The notes under the pieces are model-generated. The model ran no database searches. It was not told the DNA's origin and worked only from the letters and a program-made list of their open reading frames with translations. A stretch of 64,000 nt of DNA from Sutcliffiella sp. FSL R7-0096 (GTDB lineage: Bacteria > Bacillota > Bacilli > Bacillales > Bacillaceae_I), in contig NZ_CP152003.1 of the NCBI RefSeq assembly GCF_038595065.1, positions 1,778,001-1,842,000 of the forward strand. The letters are read 5' to 3'. The translations under genes were made by a program, and so were the position numbers. Shown here piece after piece: positions 53,132 to 63,129 of this stretch (position 1 is the stretch's first letter; the number at the start of each line of letters is the position of its first letter).

Positions 53132-55986
53132 CGGGAAAAACCACCTATATCATTAAAATGGTGTTGGTTGTTCTCCTTATCCTCGTAACACCAGCTATTT
53201 TCTTTGGATCTGTCGGGGACAATCCGATGAAGGTTGAACGAACCGCTTCTAGAGTAATAGCTGTGGTAAATGAAGACACAGGGATGGAAAAGGAAGACAA
53301 AGCCCTAGAATTTGGTAAGGAAATATCTTCTATCTTTGATGAAAATTCAAGATATGAATGGACAGTCATCGGCCGTAGCGCAGCTGTAAATGGACTTAAA
53401 GATTCCAGATACGATGCAGTCGTTTATATTCCTTCCAACTTTTCGACCAACATCATGACCTATGAAAGCAAGCAACCGGTTAAGGCAAACTTTGAATACA
53501 CCGTTCAAGACCAGCTGAATGCAGTTGATCGGGAAAGAGTATTAAGAGAATTAGAGAAAGCGACCGGCAGGGTAAATAGCAGAATATCCACCCTGTACTG
53601 GACGTATGTCTCTCAGGACCTCGAAAACGTACGAGCTCATTTTGATACAATCCTACAGAAGGAAATAGATTTCCAAAATGCGATGCTAGCATTCTATAAG
53701 CCTACTTCCCTAAACCTTGCAAATGAGATTGAAAGACAACGCTTTATGTTAGAAAACCTTCAATCAACAGTGGCAACGGTCAGTGAAGAGGCCCCTGGAA
53801 GGGAAAACAATGTTCAACAATTTGAACAGAACCTGACTTCCTTTGTGCGATTTGTAGAGGAATTCAAAGAATATCAAAATAACCAACAAGAAGTCCTGCA
53901 ACAGTTGCAGGATGAGAGCATAAGCAGCATTCAACTTCTTGCAAGTGTCCAACCTTCCAGACATGGGGATATGCAGGATTATCTATCACAGGAAGGTAGA
54001 GAGATAAATGCTGGTCTGGAAGCCATCAATAATAGTATGGGGAAGAATAATGCAGCACTAGGTAAGCTTTCTAACGTGAGACAATCTGAAGTCGGTAGGC
54101 AGACAGATGAAATGAAAACGTTCCTTGAAAAACAGGAAGGAATTGCCCTTCTACAAAAAAATACACAACTGAATCAGTTAGAAGTGAGCCTTGAGGAATT
54201 GAAAAAAGAACTTGGAAAAGAAGGCGAAAAAGAGCCTGGAAAGCCAGAAGATCCTTCTCCTGCTTCCACTTCTTCTGTAGTGAAAGCAAGGGAGAATTCA
54301 TCTAACGAAGAGGCTCCCGAGAAGAGAAGTTTGGAGCAAGAAATTGCAGAACTTAATCGCATTGCAACAGATATGGAAAGCTTAAAAGCAGATTTAAATG
54401 ATAAACTTCCAGAAGAATTAATTGACATTATTATTCCATTAGGGGAATTATCTAAAAGAATTTCCAAGGTGGAAGAGAGCCTTAGGGAAATTGATAAAGA
54501 AGAAAACCCGTTAATGAAAATAATCAAGCAATTGGAAGAACAAATACAAGCTTTGGAAGAGGAGATTGTCCTTTATCTCGACCAAATTTCTGAGCTTGAG
54601 TTGGAAATAGAAAACCTGGAAGGGGATAAAAAGTCCTTAACAAATAATTTGAAAACAGTCATCAATGAGATAGAAAAGAAAGAAGAAGAAATACTGAAGC
54701 AAGTTAGAAAACTAGATAATTCTAGATTTGATCGAATAAATGAGGTTTTTGAAAGACCAATCAATAATAATAATACTAAAGAATTGTTAAACTACCATTC
54801 TTCCCTTATACAATTTGAACAGACACTTAACAGAGATGTAAGTGAGGATGTCGAACTGTTACTCAAGGATATTGAAGAAATCCTGGTGGTATCTAATTCG
54901 GAACAAGAGGAATGGGATGGATTATCAGCAGCTATTCCGTCCATGATGGATGAAATGCAGGCACTACAGGACAACTTCACAACTTTCATGAAGGAGTACA
55001 GCGCCAATATTGAAGAGCAGCAATCCTCCATCATGAATGACCTCACTTCCCTAGAAGTAAGTGCGAGTTCTGTAATGGAGCAGGTGCGTTTATTCGCGGC
55101 TAATGAACCTACACCTGCCGAAGGAAATGATGGGAATACTGTTGTGAACAGGCAGCAGACCATCAGTCAGGAATTATTAACACTAAATGACTTGGTATCA
55201 TCAGTCGGAGAGAGCCAGTCTAACATTGTCTCTTATACGACAGAGCTACAGACTAATGTAGAAAGTGTTCAAAGCGATGCAGACACATTGAATGCTAAGT
55301 GGGCAGAGAATGTAGATGCAACGAGAATGTACAGAGATGACATTTTTAATGTATTAGGAAATGCCTATGTAGATGGACAGAAGAATGGTCCTGTTTATGA
55401 TCACCTATCCAACCCATTGCAAATAAGCGGAGATGCTGCAACTGGCACCGAGGATAATAGAATTCCTCCTGTCGTGGTGCTGGCAATTATCCTTATTAGC
55501 AGCCTATTGATCGGATATTTCAGCCATTATTTCAATAATGCGCCTATGCTCGTTCAGGGGTCTATGTTTATACTATTAAATATCATAGTTGGATTGATCA
55601 TCAGTTTATATGGATTAAACATTTATCCTTTAGCGGAGGATCGTGCCATTCAGTGGTCTATTTTTACCATTCTTTTGCTTACGACTGCGTCAGCGGTCGT
55701 TTTAACCGGATTTAGTATTGGTAAATTGGTTGGCTGGATTGCAAGTGTTGGATTGGTAATCTTCTTTATTAGCCCTTTCCTTTCACTAACAGCACCGAAT
55801 ATCAATTATGAAGATCCAATGTCACGCGTATACATGTCCATTCAATATGGGTCAAGCTCACTCTTCATGGGAGCGATAATTACATTGATTGTCCTTCTTC
55901 TATTACTTCTTGTCATACCTCAATTGGTGAAACTGATAAAGAGTAACCGCGAGAAAAAGAATGAAGATGAAGCTTATGAAGTATAG
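53128..55986 (+). CDS. yueB: T7SS membrane protein YueB (EsaA), YhgE/Pip family
   Basis: A 952-residue protein with an N-terminal transmembrane helix (MVLVVLLILVTPAIFF), a very long extracellular coiled-coil region (~60-770), and about five transmembrane helices at the C-terminus. That is the EsaA/YueB layout; in B. subtilis YueB is also the SPP1 phage receptor. The surface-exposed stalk here is shorter than B. subtilis YueB (1076 residues). The middle contains a low-complexity Glu/Pro/Ser segment (GKEGEKEPGKPEDPSPASTS). It likely links the secretion complex to the cell wall. Confidence 0.88.
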   Translation: MTGKTTYIIKMVLVVLLILVTPAIFFGSVGDNPMKVERTASRVIAVVNEDTGMEKEDKALEFGKEISSIFDENSRYEWTVIGRSAAVNGLKDSRYDAVVYIPSNFSTNIMTYESKQPVKANFEYTVQDQLNAVDRERVLRELEKATGRVNSRISTLYWTYVSQDLENVRAHFDTILQKEIDFQNAMLAFYKPTSLNLANEIERQRFMLENLQSTVATVSEEAPGRENNVQQFEQNLTSFVRFVEEFKEYQNNQQEVLQQLQDESISSIQLLASVQPSRHGDMQDYLSQEGREINAGLEAINNSMGKNNAALGKLSNVRQSEVGRQTDEMKTFLEKQEGIALLQKNTQLNQLEVSLEELKKELGKEGEKEPGKPEDPSPASTSSVVKARENSSNEEAPEKRSLEQEIAELNRIATDMESLKADLNDKLPEELIDIIIPLGELSKRISKVEESLREIDKEENPLMKIIKQLEEQIQALEEEIVLYLDQISELELEIENLEGDKKSLTNNLKTVINEIEKKEEEILKQVRKLDNSRFDRINEVFERPINNNNTKELLNYHSSLIQFEQTLNRDVSEDVELLLKDIEEILVVSNSEQEEWDGLSAAIPSMMDEMQALQDNFTTFMKEYSANIEEQQSSIMNDLTSLEVSASSVMEQVRLFAANEPTPAEGNDGNTVVNRQQTISQELLTLNDLVSSVGESQSNIVSYTTELQTNVESVQSDADTLNAKWAENVDATRMYRDDIFNVLGNAYVDGQKNGPVYDHLSNPLQISGDAATGTEDNRIPPVVVLAIILISSLLIGYFSHYFNNAPMLVQGSMFILLNIIVGLIISLYGLNIYPLAEDRAIQWSIFTILLLTTASAVVLTGFSIGKLVGWIASVGLVIFFISPFLSLTAPNINYEDPMSRVYMSIQYGSSSLFMGAIITLIVLLLLLLVIPQLVKLIKSNREKKNEDEAYEV

Positions 55987-56458
55987 AATTGCTTTTCTTT
56001 TAGCGATGATAACTATTTTTGTATCTTTGCTTACTCTAAATGTAAATGTGAAGCATGCGGAATCAGATATTGAATCCCTTACTCCAAACAGTTATCAGAA
56101 AAAGGAGTTTAGGGAGAACACAAATTTCCTGCGAGAAAATAATCTAAATGAGCACAGGGAGTCTGTTCCTGAAGAGCAAAAACTGTTAACCTTCAAACAG
56201 AGGGAGAAGAAAGCGGAAGAGGACTTCATCGGATCGCTTTTTACAACTGATGAAGAGAAATCTACGACTATTCAAGTTACCTCGGCAGAGCTGAAACTTT
56301 TTACACAACAAGATACCTCCAGGTACCAAGCTGTTGTCGCTACTGAAAGCACTTCGAAAACGAATAGCATTGTCATTCTTTTGTATGGATTTCTGGCAAT
56401 AGCAGTGATTCTATTATTAGTTCTAATCCTTCCAAGGATGGCAAATGTAAAAAAATGA
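55961..56458 (+). CDS. yueC: T7SS small membrane protein YueC (EssA)
   Basis: A 165-residue protein with an N-terminal signal-anchor-like helix (FLLAMITIFVSLLTLNV), an exposed charged middle and a C-terminal transmembrane helix (IVILLYGFLAIAVILLLVLI). This is the EssA/YueC plan. It overlaps yueB by 26 bases. ATG 55961 lacks a strong ribosome binding site; ATG 55976 is an alternative. The last machine gene here: no yueD follows. Confidence 0.75.
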   Translation: MKMKLMKYRIAFLLAMITIFVSLLTLNVNVKHAESDIESLTPNSYQKKEFRENTNFLRENNLNEHRESVPEEQKLLTFKQREKKAEEDFIGSLFTTDEEKSTTIQVTSAELKLFTQQDTSRYQAVVATESTSKTNSIVILLYGFLAIAVILLLVLILPRMANVKK

Positions 56459-56494
56459 CTTTGAAACCCAATTTTTTTAGATTTGCATATAATT

Positions 56495-56660
56495 GTTGAT
56501 CTACGTTTCAGACGCTTCGCTTTCCGCGGGCGGTCCGGGAGCCTCCTCGGGCTACGCCCTGCGGGGTCTCCCATGTCCCTTCCTCCCGCAGGAGTCTGCG
56601 CGTCTTCCACTACGATCAACATGGTTATTGCATACCTTGAAGATTAAATTTTGTCTACAC
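56495..56660. repeat. Dispersed GC-rich palindromic element, copy 2
   Basis: The unit 56495-56620 begins with GTTGATC and ends with GATCAAC. It contains GCTTTCCGCGGGCGGTCC, GAGCCTCCTCGGGCTACGCC, TGCGGGGTCTCCC and CCCGCAGGAGTCTGCGCGTC. The segment after it (to ~56660) matches the truncated copy at 36758-36827. It is much richer in GC than its neighbours. Same family as 18100-18281. Confidence 0.78.
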
Positions 56661-56663
56661 ACT

Positions 56664-56697
56664 AAAACCCTCTCTTACCCAGAGAGGGTTTGATTTT
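56664..56697 (+). terminator. Terminator after the T7SS operon
   Basis: AAAACCCTCTCT / AGAGAGGGTTT with a 5-base loop, then GATTTT. Confidence 0.85.
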
Positions 56698-56778
56698 ACC
56701 TAAAATAGATAAAAAATTCAAAAAAATATAAAAATAGGCTACAATATAGGTATAATGTGACAAGAAGGTGGAAAGTCC

Positions 56779-58851
56779 GTGATTTCATTAAAAGAAATGA
56801 TAACGCCAATTCCATATCAAATAAAAGAAGAGACAACTCTCGCTGAAGCATTAACTATCATGAAAGAAGAGAAACATAGTCTCTTGCCTGTGGTAGATAA
56901 GCAAGAAAAGTTAATTGGAGTCTTTACAAGAAGCAGATTATATCAAATGATACAGGAAGAAAAACCACTCCGAACCCCCATTAAAAATCATATTAAAAAT
57001 AAAGTGTATTCTTTACGTATAGATACCCATTTTGAAGATTTAGAGGAAATTGTCCGTCATAGTTCAGTGGGCACTGGTGTAGTGGTTGATACGGAAAACA
57101 GAGTGCTAGGATTGTTTACAAAAGCAGATATGGTGATGGGGCTCTTGAACACCACTAGTACCCTCAAGGATCAATTGAACACTGTGGTAGAGAATGCAAC
57201 CATTGGAGTATTGATGACGGACGGAGAAAAAAATATTGTTTATGGAAATAATCGTTTCTGGCACATGACGGGGCTGAGTAGAGAAGAAAATATAGATAAG
57301 TCGGTGACAAAGGTAATCCCTGAGATATTGGAGCTCTTAAGGAAAGTACAATGGAATACCCCAATAACCATTAAGAGACTGAAATCCATCCTAACTATTA
57401 ATACCTATCAAACAGTCCGGAATCAGGCAGGATTTATTGTTCTTTTACACGATATATCGGAGCTGGAAGGCATAGCATCAGAGCTTGAGTCCGTTAAAAA
57501 TCTAAAGCAATCTCTTCAAACAGCAATGGAACATGCTTATGATGGAATATTGATGGCAGATGACCAACAGACAATCCAAATGGTCAGCCCCTCTATGTTG
57601 GAGTTGTTCAATTTAGAGTATAAGGATGTATTACATAAAAAAACGGAAGAAGTCTTTCCTCATTTTCAATTATCAAAAGTATATGAAACAGAAGAAGCCG
57701 ATGTTAGTGATTTCCATGAGATAAATGGAATCAAGTATATCATTCACCGAATCCCCGTCATACAGGAAGGTCGGGTAGTCGGAGCAATCGTGAAAATAAT
57801 GTATCGGCAGTTGAATGAAGTCAATGAACTTTTCAAAAGACTCCAAAAGGCAGAAAACAAAGCAAGCTTCTACCACACTGAACTGAAGAAATCCGAAAAT
57901 GCGAGGTTTACTTGGGATCATATTATAAGTGAAAATGCAGTGATGGAAAAAATCAAAAAGAGTGCTGCAAAAGCGGCAAAAGGCCGATCAACCATTTTAA
58001 TCAGAGGCGAGAGCGGGACTGGCAAGGAGCTATTTGCACATGCGGCTCATAACAGTTCTGCTAGAAAAGACGGGAAGTTTGTTATAGTAAACTGTGCGGC
58101 AATACCGGAGGATTTATTAGAATCAGAATTCTTCGGGTATGAAGAAGGTGCTTTTACTGGGGCTAGGTCACGAGGAAAAATTGGAAAGTTCGACTTAGCG
58201 AATGGTGGGACCTTATTCTTAGATGAAATTGGGGACATGTCATTGACCCTCCAGGCTAAGCTGTTAAGGGTGTTGCAAGAAAGGGAATTTTATCGTGTGG
58301 GTGGTACAAAAAGAATTCATGTGGATGTAAGGATAATCGCAGCTACCAATCGCAACTTGGAAGAAATGGTGATAGATGGTACGTTCCGTGAAGATCTTTA
58401 CTACCGATTGAATGTCATTTCTTTATTCATTCCACCTCTCCGGGAAAGAATGCAGGACATAGAAATCCTTTCCGATAAAGTAATGAGGGAGCTTAACCGT
58501 GTTATAGGTACAAGCATTACCGGCTTTGAGCCAGCGGCAAAACAAATACTAATGTCTTATCATTGGCCAGGAAATGTCCGTGAACTTAGAAATGTGATGG
58601 AGCGGGCGATGACATTTGCTGAACATGGGAAAATCAAAGTGGAGGATCTGCCAGATTATATGCTCGGAAGTACCAATGTCTTTTTGGAAGAAATTGCGGT
58701 TACACAAGAGGAGACTATGGTAGAGAGCGCAGAGCGTCAAGCAATTGAAACAGCTTTAACGAAAACAAAAGGCAATAAAGCAAAGGCTGCAAAGATGCTT
58801 GGAATCAGTCGGTCGAGTCTTTATGATAAATTGAGGAAATACCAATTATGA
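56779..58851 (+). CDS. Sigma-54 enhancer-binding regulator with CBS and PAS domains
   Basis: A 690-residue activator. Two CBS domains (~1-120) come first, then two PAS-like domains (~125-235 and ~250-350). The AAA+ domain has Walker A GESGTGKE (410-417) and the sigma-54 contact loop EGAFTGARS (GAFTGA). A Fis-type helix-turn-helix ends the protein ([20 protein letters not shown]). CBS domains usually bind adenine nucleotides; PAS domains bind small ligands or cofactors. It must act on SigL-dependent promoters, and a consensus one lies 314 bases downstream, ahead of the acyl-CoA operon. GTG 56779 follows AAGGTGGAAAG. Confidence 0.88.
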   Translation: MISLKEMITPIPYQIKEETTLAEALTIMKEEKHSLLPVVDKQEKLIGVFTRSRLYQMIQEEKPLRTPIKNHIKNKVYSLRIDTHFEDLEEIVRHSSVGTGVVVDTENRVLGLFTKADMVMGLLNTTSTLKDQLNTVVENATIGVLMTDGEKNIVYGNNRFWHMTGLSREENIDKSVTKVIPEILELLRKVQWNTPITIKRLKSILTINTYQTVRNQAGFIVLLHDISELEGIASELESVKNLKQSLQTAMEHAYDGILMADDQQTIQMVSPSMLELFNLEYKDVLHKKTEEVFPHFQLSKVYETEEADVSDFHEINGIKYIIHRIPVIQEGRVVGAIVKIMYRQLNEVNELFKRLQKAENKASFYHTELKKSENARFTWDHIISENAVMEKIKKSAAKAAKGRSTILIRGESGTGKELFAHAAHNSSARKDGKFVIVNCAAIPEDLLESEFFGYEEGAFTGARSRGKIGKFDLANGGTLFLDEIGDMSLTLQAKLLRVLQEREFYRVGGTKRIHVDVRIIAATNRNLEEMVIDGTFREDLYYRLNVISLFIPPLRERMQDIEILSDKVMRELNRVIGTSITGFEPAAKQILMSYHWPGNVRELRNVMERAMTFAEHGKIKVEDLPDYMLGSTNVFLEEIAVTQEETMVESAERQAIETALTKTKGNKAKAAKMLGISRSSLYDKLRKYQL

Positions 58852-58868
58852 GATGTGAATGAATGTTT

Positions 58869-58910
58869 AAAAAGGCGAATCCTAGATGGAACTCGCCTTT
58901 TCTTTATTTA
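58869..58910. terminator. Bidirectional terminator after the regulator gene
   Basis: AAAAGGCGA / TCGCCTTTT with a 14-base loop and T/A tracts on both sides; it lies between the regulator and the minus-strand peptide gene. Confidence 0.82.
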
Positions 58911-58943
58911 GAAAATCCGAAAATGTTAATGTCTAGTACTATT

Positions 58944-59054
58944 TTAAGGGTTTCTAGATTCATCTTTTACCATCACAGTATCCTGCCACTTTTGATAAAG
59001 ATAAATGAGCAGTGCGACGAGGGTTGTAAGCACCAGTACTCCAAATTTGTACAT
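58944..59054 (-). CDS. 36-residue membrane peptide
   Basis: On the minus strand, ATG 59054 follows ATGGTGAAAAG and encodes a single hydrophobic helix (FGVLVLTTLVALLIYLY) with a polar tail (QKWQDTVMVKDESRNP). It diverges from the acyl-CoA operon, sits just upstream of its regulatory region and is closed by the bidirectional terminator. Function unknown. Confidence 0.5.
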   Translation of the reverse strand: MYKFGVLVLTTLVALLIYLYQKWQDTVMVKDESRNP

Positions 59055-59085
59055 TTCTTTTCACCATATACAGTGTAAACATAGA

Positions 59086-59106
59086 AGTGTCCAGATATTG
59101 GACGCT
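59086..59106. promoter_or_regulatory. Putative upstream activating site
   Basis: AGTGTCCA-GATAT-TGGACGCT is a dyad (one mismatch) about 60-80 bases upstream of the -24/-12 promoter, a usual place for an enhancer-binding protein. The adjacent regulator is the obvious ligand; binding is inferred. Confidence 0.55.
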
Positions 59107-59164
59107 TTATTTATATTGAAGTATTAGGAGAGGTATGGAGCTCTTTACTTGCTCAATATCAGTG

Positions 59165-59181
59165 TTGGCACAATTCTTGCA
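59165..59181 (+). promoter_or_regulatory. Sigma-54 (SigL) promoter of the acyl-CoA operon
   Basis: TTGGCACAATTCTTGCA matches the -24/-12 consensus at every conserved position. The GG (59167-59168) and GC (59179-59180) lie 12 bases apart. It is 39 bases before the first start codon, with the regulator encoded immediately upstream. Confidence 0.9.
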
Positions 59182-59219
59182 TATATAATGTTGATTGCAA
59201 TGAAAAGGGAGGAAAGTGT

Positions 59220-60743
59220 ATGAACATTGGAATGTATCTGTCGCAAAATGCCAGGAAGGTGCCGGAAAAGCTTGCTATCGATTGTGAGGGGAGACAGTAC
59301 AATTACGACCAGTTCAACAGGGAAGTAAATAAACTTGCTCACGGTTTGTTAGACCTTGGTATCTCAAAAGGGGACAAAGTGGCTTTCATGATGAAAAACT
59401 CTGATACCTTTGTTTTTTCCTATTTTGCAGGTGCAAAGATTGGTGCTGTTATTGTACCAATGAACTTTCGTTTAACTGCCACAGAAATTCAATATATCCT
59501 AGAGCAGTCAGAAGCGAAAGTAGTCATCTGTGATGAAGAATTTGAAGGAACCATTGGAAAGGCGATTGCGGGCACTGATGTGGAAAAAGTAGTTGTGGTA
59601 GGGGCGCCGACTATTGCTCAAAACAGATCATACAAGGAAGTATTATCATCTAATGAAGAGGACCCAAAAGTGGATGTACTTGAAACAGATGATTTAGAAA
59701 TTCTGTACACCTCCGGAACGACTGGTCGCCCAAAAGGTGCTTTGTTCGACCACAGAAGAATTTTCAATGTAGGCCTTTCCATGATGATCAGTATGGGAAT
59801 CAATCAGCAAGAGCGGTTCCTACATATTGCACCACTGTTCCATTCTGCCCAATTAAATTTATTCCTTGTATCCGGAACAATACTTGGAGCAACTCATTTT
59901 ATTCACCGTGATTTTCATCCAGTTCATACACTTCAAGCGATACAGGAACATAAGATCACTCATTTCTTCGGAGTGCCGGCCATGTTCAACTTCCTTTTAC
60001 AAGTACCTAATGCTGACAGTTATAATCTTTCTTCCATCAAACGTTGTGGATATGGAGCGGCACCAATGGCACCAGAGCTTGTAAAAAAGAGTATGAACTT
60101 ATTTAAAAATGACCAATTTTTCAATCTCTGCGGTTTAACGGAGGCAGGACCAAACGGAATTTTATTAGATCCTAATGGCCACAAAAAACACCTAGGGAAA
60201 AATGGAAAACCTTCGTTTTTAACGGAAGCAAGAGTAGTCGATGAAACAGGCCAGGAAATTGAAGTAGGCGGAGTGGGGGAATTTGTCCTAAAAGGTGAAT
60301 CCATCATGAAAGAATATTATAAAAAGCCGGAAGAAACGAAAGCTTCCCTAAAAGATGGCTGGTTATATACAGGAGATTTGGCCACCGTTGACGAAGAAGG
60401 TAATATCACCTTGGTGGACCGCAAAAAAGACATGATTATCTCTGGAGGGGAAAATGTTTACTCCATCGAGGTGGAAGAAGTGCTATACGAACATCCTCAA
60501 GTTCTCGAGGCGGCCATTATCGGACTCCCGGATGAAGTATGGGGAGAAGCGGTATGTGCAGTTGTAGTTCCTCATAAAGATCAAGTGATCAATGAAGAGG
60601 AACTGAAACAATTCTGCCGACAGAAGCTCGCAGGCTACAAGGTTCCTCGGAGAATCTTTGTGGAAGAGATGCTTCCGAGAAATGCATCTGGAAAAATACT
60701 GAAATACCAGCTGAGACATCAATTAAATGAAGTAAATGCATAG
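59220..60743 (+). CDS. Acyl-CoA synthetase (fatty acid-CoA ligase)
   Basis: A 507-residue member of the adenylate-forming (ANL) family, with the AMP motif YTSGTTGRPKG (~163-173), CGLTEAGPNG and the C-terminal hinge and Lys (GDLATVDEEGNITLVDRKKD ... GKILKYQLR). It activates a carboxylic acid to acyl-CoA using ATP. Length fits medium- or long-chain ligases; acid specificity cannot be told. ATG 59220 follows AAAGGGAGGAAAG. First gene of the SigL-type operon, ahead of an acyl-CoA dehydrogenase and a thiolase. Confidence 0.86.
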   Translation: MNIGMYLSQNARKVPEKLAIDCEGRQYNYDQFNREVNKLAHGLLDLGISKGDKVAFMMKNSDTFVFSYFAGAKIGAVIVPMNFRLTATEIQYILEQSEAKVVICDEEFEGTIGKAIAGTDVEKVVVVGAPTIAQNRSYKEVLSSNEEDPKVDVLETDDLEILYTSGTTGRPKGALFDHRRIFNVGLSMMISMGINQQERFLHIAPLFHSAQLNLFLVSGTILGATHFIHRDFHPVHTLQAIQEHKITHFFGVPAMFNFLLQVPNADSYNLSSIKRCGYGAAPMAPELVKKSMNLFKNDQFFNLCGLTEAGPNGILLDPNGHKKHLGKNGKPSFLTEARVVDETGQEIEVGGVGEFVLKGESIMKEYYKKPEETKASLKDGWLYTGDLATVDEEGNITLVDRKKDMIISGGENVYSIEVEEVLYEHPQVLEAAIIGLPDEVWGEAVCAVVVPHKDQVINEEELKQFCRQKLAGYKVPRRIFVEEMLPRNASGKILKYQLRHQLNEVNA

Positions 60744-60755
60744 GGGTGGATTGAT

Positions 60756-61931
60756 TTGAAATCGCTTTCAACAAAAAGAGAAGCAAGAAAACATCCATAC
60801 TTAACAGAAGACCATCAACAATTCAGGAAGTCTTTGCGTAAGTTTTTGGAAAGGGAAGCAGTTCCTTTTTATGATGAGTGGGAAAGTGATCGCATCATTC
60901 CCCGTTCGTTTTGGACGAAGATGGGGGAGCAGGGCTATCTTTGCCCAGATATCGATGAAAAGTATGGGGGAAGTGAAACAGACTGGGGGTATTCAGTCGT
61001 CATAAACGAAGAGCTTGAGCGTGTAGGTACAGGCTTAATCGGCGTTGCTCTTCACAATGATATCGTGGTCCCATATATCACAAGCTTCGGGACAGAGGAG
61101 CAGAAGCAGAGATGGCTACCTTCATGTGTGACAGGTAGAACAATAACAGCTATTGCCATGACAGAGCCTCGGACTGGGTCTGACCTTGCGAATATCAAAA
61201 CCACGGCAAAACTAGAAGGTGACCACTATATTGTAAATGGAGCAAAAACATTCATTACGAATGGAATCCATGCCGATCTAGTTATCGTGGCTGTGAAGAC
61301 AGACACAGAAATTCGCCCCCAGCATAAAGGAGTCAGCTTGCTCGTAATTGAACGGGGACATCCAGGCTTTTCTAGAGGCCGGAAGCTGGACAAAGTGGGG
61401 TTACACTCGCAAGATACTGCTGAGTTATTTTTCGAGGATTGTAAGGTTCCTAAGGAAAACCTACTTGGTGAGGAAGGTCGTGGGTTCTTATACTTAATGG
61501 ATAAACTGCAGCAAGAAAGGCTGTTGGTGGGCATTGGAGCCCAGATTGCTTCAGAAGAAATGCTACAATCCACTATTAACTATGTGAAAAGCAGGGAAGC
61601 ATTCGGCAGGCCAGTCAGTCAATTTCAGAATACGCAGTTTAAAATAGCCGAAATGGCAACAGAAGTAGAGATGGGAAGAGCTTTCCTAGACCAGCTCATC
61701 GCAGATCATATTGCCGGAGAAGATGTCGTGACAAAGGTGTCGATGGCAAAATGGAAGCTCACGGAGATTGCAAGAAACATTGCTACTCAGTGCATGCAGC
61801 TTCATGGCGGATACGGCTATATGGAAGAATATAAGATTGCAAGAAGATACCGTGACATTCCTGTTGCTAGTATTTATGCAGGAACCAACGACATTATGAA
61901 AACGATTATTGCCAAAAACTTAGGATTGTAG
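60756..61931 (+). CDS. Acyl-CoA dehydrogenase
   Basis: A 391-residue FAD enzyme. Family motifs are AMTEPRTGSDLANIKTTA, FITNGIHADLVIV, the catalytic-region stretch QCMQLHGGYGYMEEY and RRYRDIPVASIYAGTNDIMK. It introduces the trans-2 double bond in acyl-CoA, the first oxidation of beta-oxidation. TTG 60756 follows AGGGGTGGAT, 12 bases after the synthetase stop, so the genes are likely cotranscribed. Chain length unknown. Confidence 0.87.
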   Translation: MKSLSTKREARKHPYLTEDHQQFRKSLRKFLEREAVPFYDEWESDRIIPRSFWTKMGEQGYLCPDIDEKYGGSETDWGYSVVINEELERVGTGLIGVALHNDIVVPYITSFGTEEQKQRWLPSCVTGRTITAIAMTEPRTGSDLANIKTTAKLEGDHYIVNGAKTFITNGIHADLVIVAVKTDTEIRPQHKGVSLLVIERGHPGFSRGRKLDKVGLHSQDTAELFFEDCKVPKENLLGEEGRGFLYLMDKLQQERLLVGIGAQIASEEMLQSTINYVKSREAFGRPVSQFQNTQFKIAEMATEVEMGRAFLDQLIADHIAGEDVVTKVSMAKWKLTEIARNIATQCMQLHGGYGYMEEYKIARRYRDIPVASIYAGTNDIMKTIIAKNLGL

Positions 61932-61949
61932 GAAGGGAGATTTTTCACC

Positions 61950-63101
61950 ATGAGAGAAGTCGTCATTGTAGAAGGGGTACGAACACCTGTCGGGAGAAGA
62001 AAAGGGTTATTGAAGGATTACAGGCCAGATGATTTGGCTGGGGAAGTGCTGAAGGAGCTAGTAAAGCGTGCTGGAATTGAGGCAGGACTTGTGGAAGACG
62101 TCATCCTTGGTTGTGTGACACAGTCTGGAGAACAGGCCGGGGACATTGCGAGGGTCGCCGCCTTGATTGCCGGTTTTCCGATTGAAGTGCCAGGTACTAC
62201 GCTTGACCGACAATGCGGGTCCAGTCAACAGGCTGTTCATTTTGCGGCACAGGCTATCCTTTCAGGTGACATGGACATTGTTATTGCAGGCGGAGTAGAG
62301 AATATGACGAGAGTTCCGATGGGATCCAACTATCAAAAGGCACCATTCAGTGACAGGTTGCAGGAAAAATATGAAATTATCAACCAGGGACTTTCAGCGG
62401 AAAGGATTGCCGAGAAGTACGGATTTACACGAGAGGAGTTAGATACCTTCTCTTATGAAAGCCATCAAAAAGCATTAAAAGCTCAAGCCGAGGGTTATTT
62501 TGCAAAAGAGATTATACCGATTGAAGTGACATTGGAGGATGGCTCCACATTTATGATGAAGGAAGATTCCGGTCCTCGAATGGAAACGTCAGTGGAGGCA
62601 CTTGGTGGATTAAAGCCCGTCTTTAAAGAGGATGGCGTTATCCATGCAGGAAATGCAAGTCAGATCAGTGATGGAGCTGCGGCACTTCTTTTGATGACAA
62701 AGGAAAAGGCATTGGAACTTGGGTTGAAACCACGATTCAAAGTTCACACAAGAGTGGTGGTCGGGTCCGATCCAACCTTGATGCTAACAGGACCGATTCC
62801 GGCAACGGAAAAAGTGCTGCAAAAATCAGGCCTGTCCATTGATGACATGGATGTGTTTGAAGTCAATGAAGCCTTTGCTCCGGTACCGATGGCATGGTTG
62901 AAGGAAACAGGAGCAGATCCGGTTAGGCTCAATCCGAACGGAGGGGCAATTGCATTAGGACATCCTCTAGGGGCAAGTGGAGCCAGGTTGATGGTCAGCA
63001 TGATGCATGAACTCGAACGGACTGGTGGAAGATACGGCCTTCAAACAATGTGTGAAGGTCATGGAATGGCAAATGCAACTATCATTGAAAGGCTCGATTG
63101 A
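61950..63101 (+). CDS. Thiolase (acetyl-CoA acyltransferase)
   Basis: A 383-residue thiolase. The nucleophile Cys89 lies in LDRQCGSSQQ, followed by NEAFAPVP, GHPLGASGARL with the His, and MCEGHGMANATI with the second Cys. It cleaves 3-ketoacyl-CoA with CoA, or condenses acetyl-CoA. With an acyl-CoA ligase and dehydrogenase next to it, the breakdown direction is likelier. The enoyl-CoA hydratase and hydroxyacyl-CoA dehydrogenase steps are not encoded in this part of the operon. ATG 61950 follows GGAAGGGAG. Confidence 0.87.
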   Translation: MREVVIVEGVRTPVGRRKGLLKDYRPDDLAGEVLKELVKRAGIEAGLVEDVILGCVTQSGEQAGDIARVAALIAGFPIEVPGTTLDRQCGSSQQAVHFAAQAILSGDMDIVIAGGVENMTRVPMGSNYQKAPFSDRLQEKYEIINQGLSAERIAEKYGFTREELDTFSYESHQKALKAQAEGYFAKEIIPIEVTLEDGSTFMMKEDSGPRMETSVEALGGLKPVFKEDGVIHAGNASQISDGAAALLLMTKEKALELGLKPRFKVHTRVVVGSDPTLMLTGPIPATEKVLQKSGLSIDDMDVFEVNEAFAPVPMAWLKETGADPVRLNPNGGAIALGHPLGASGARLMVSMMHELERTGGRYGLQTMCEGHGMANATIIERLD

Positions 63102-63129
63102 AACTTAAACATTAGTAGGAGGATGAAAG

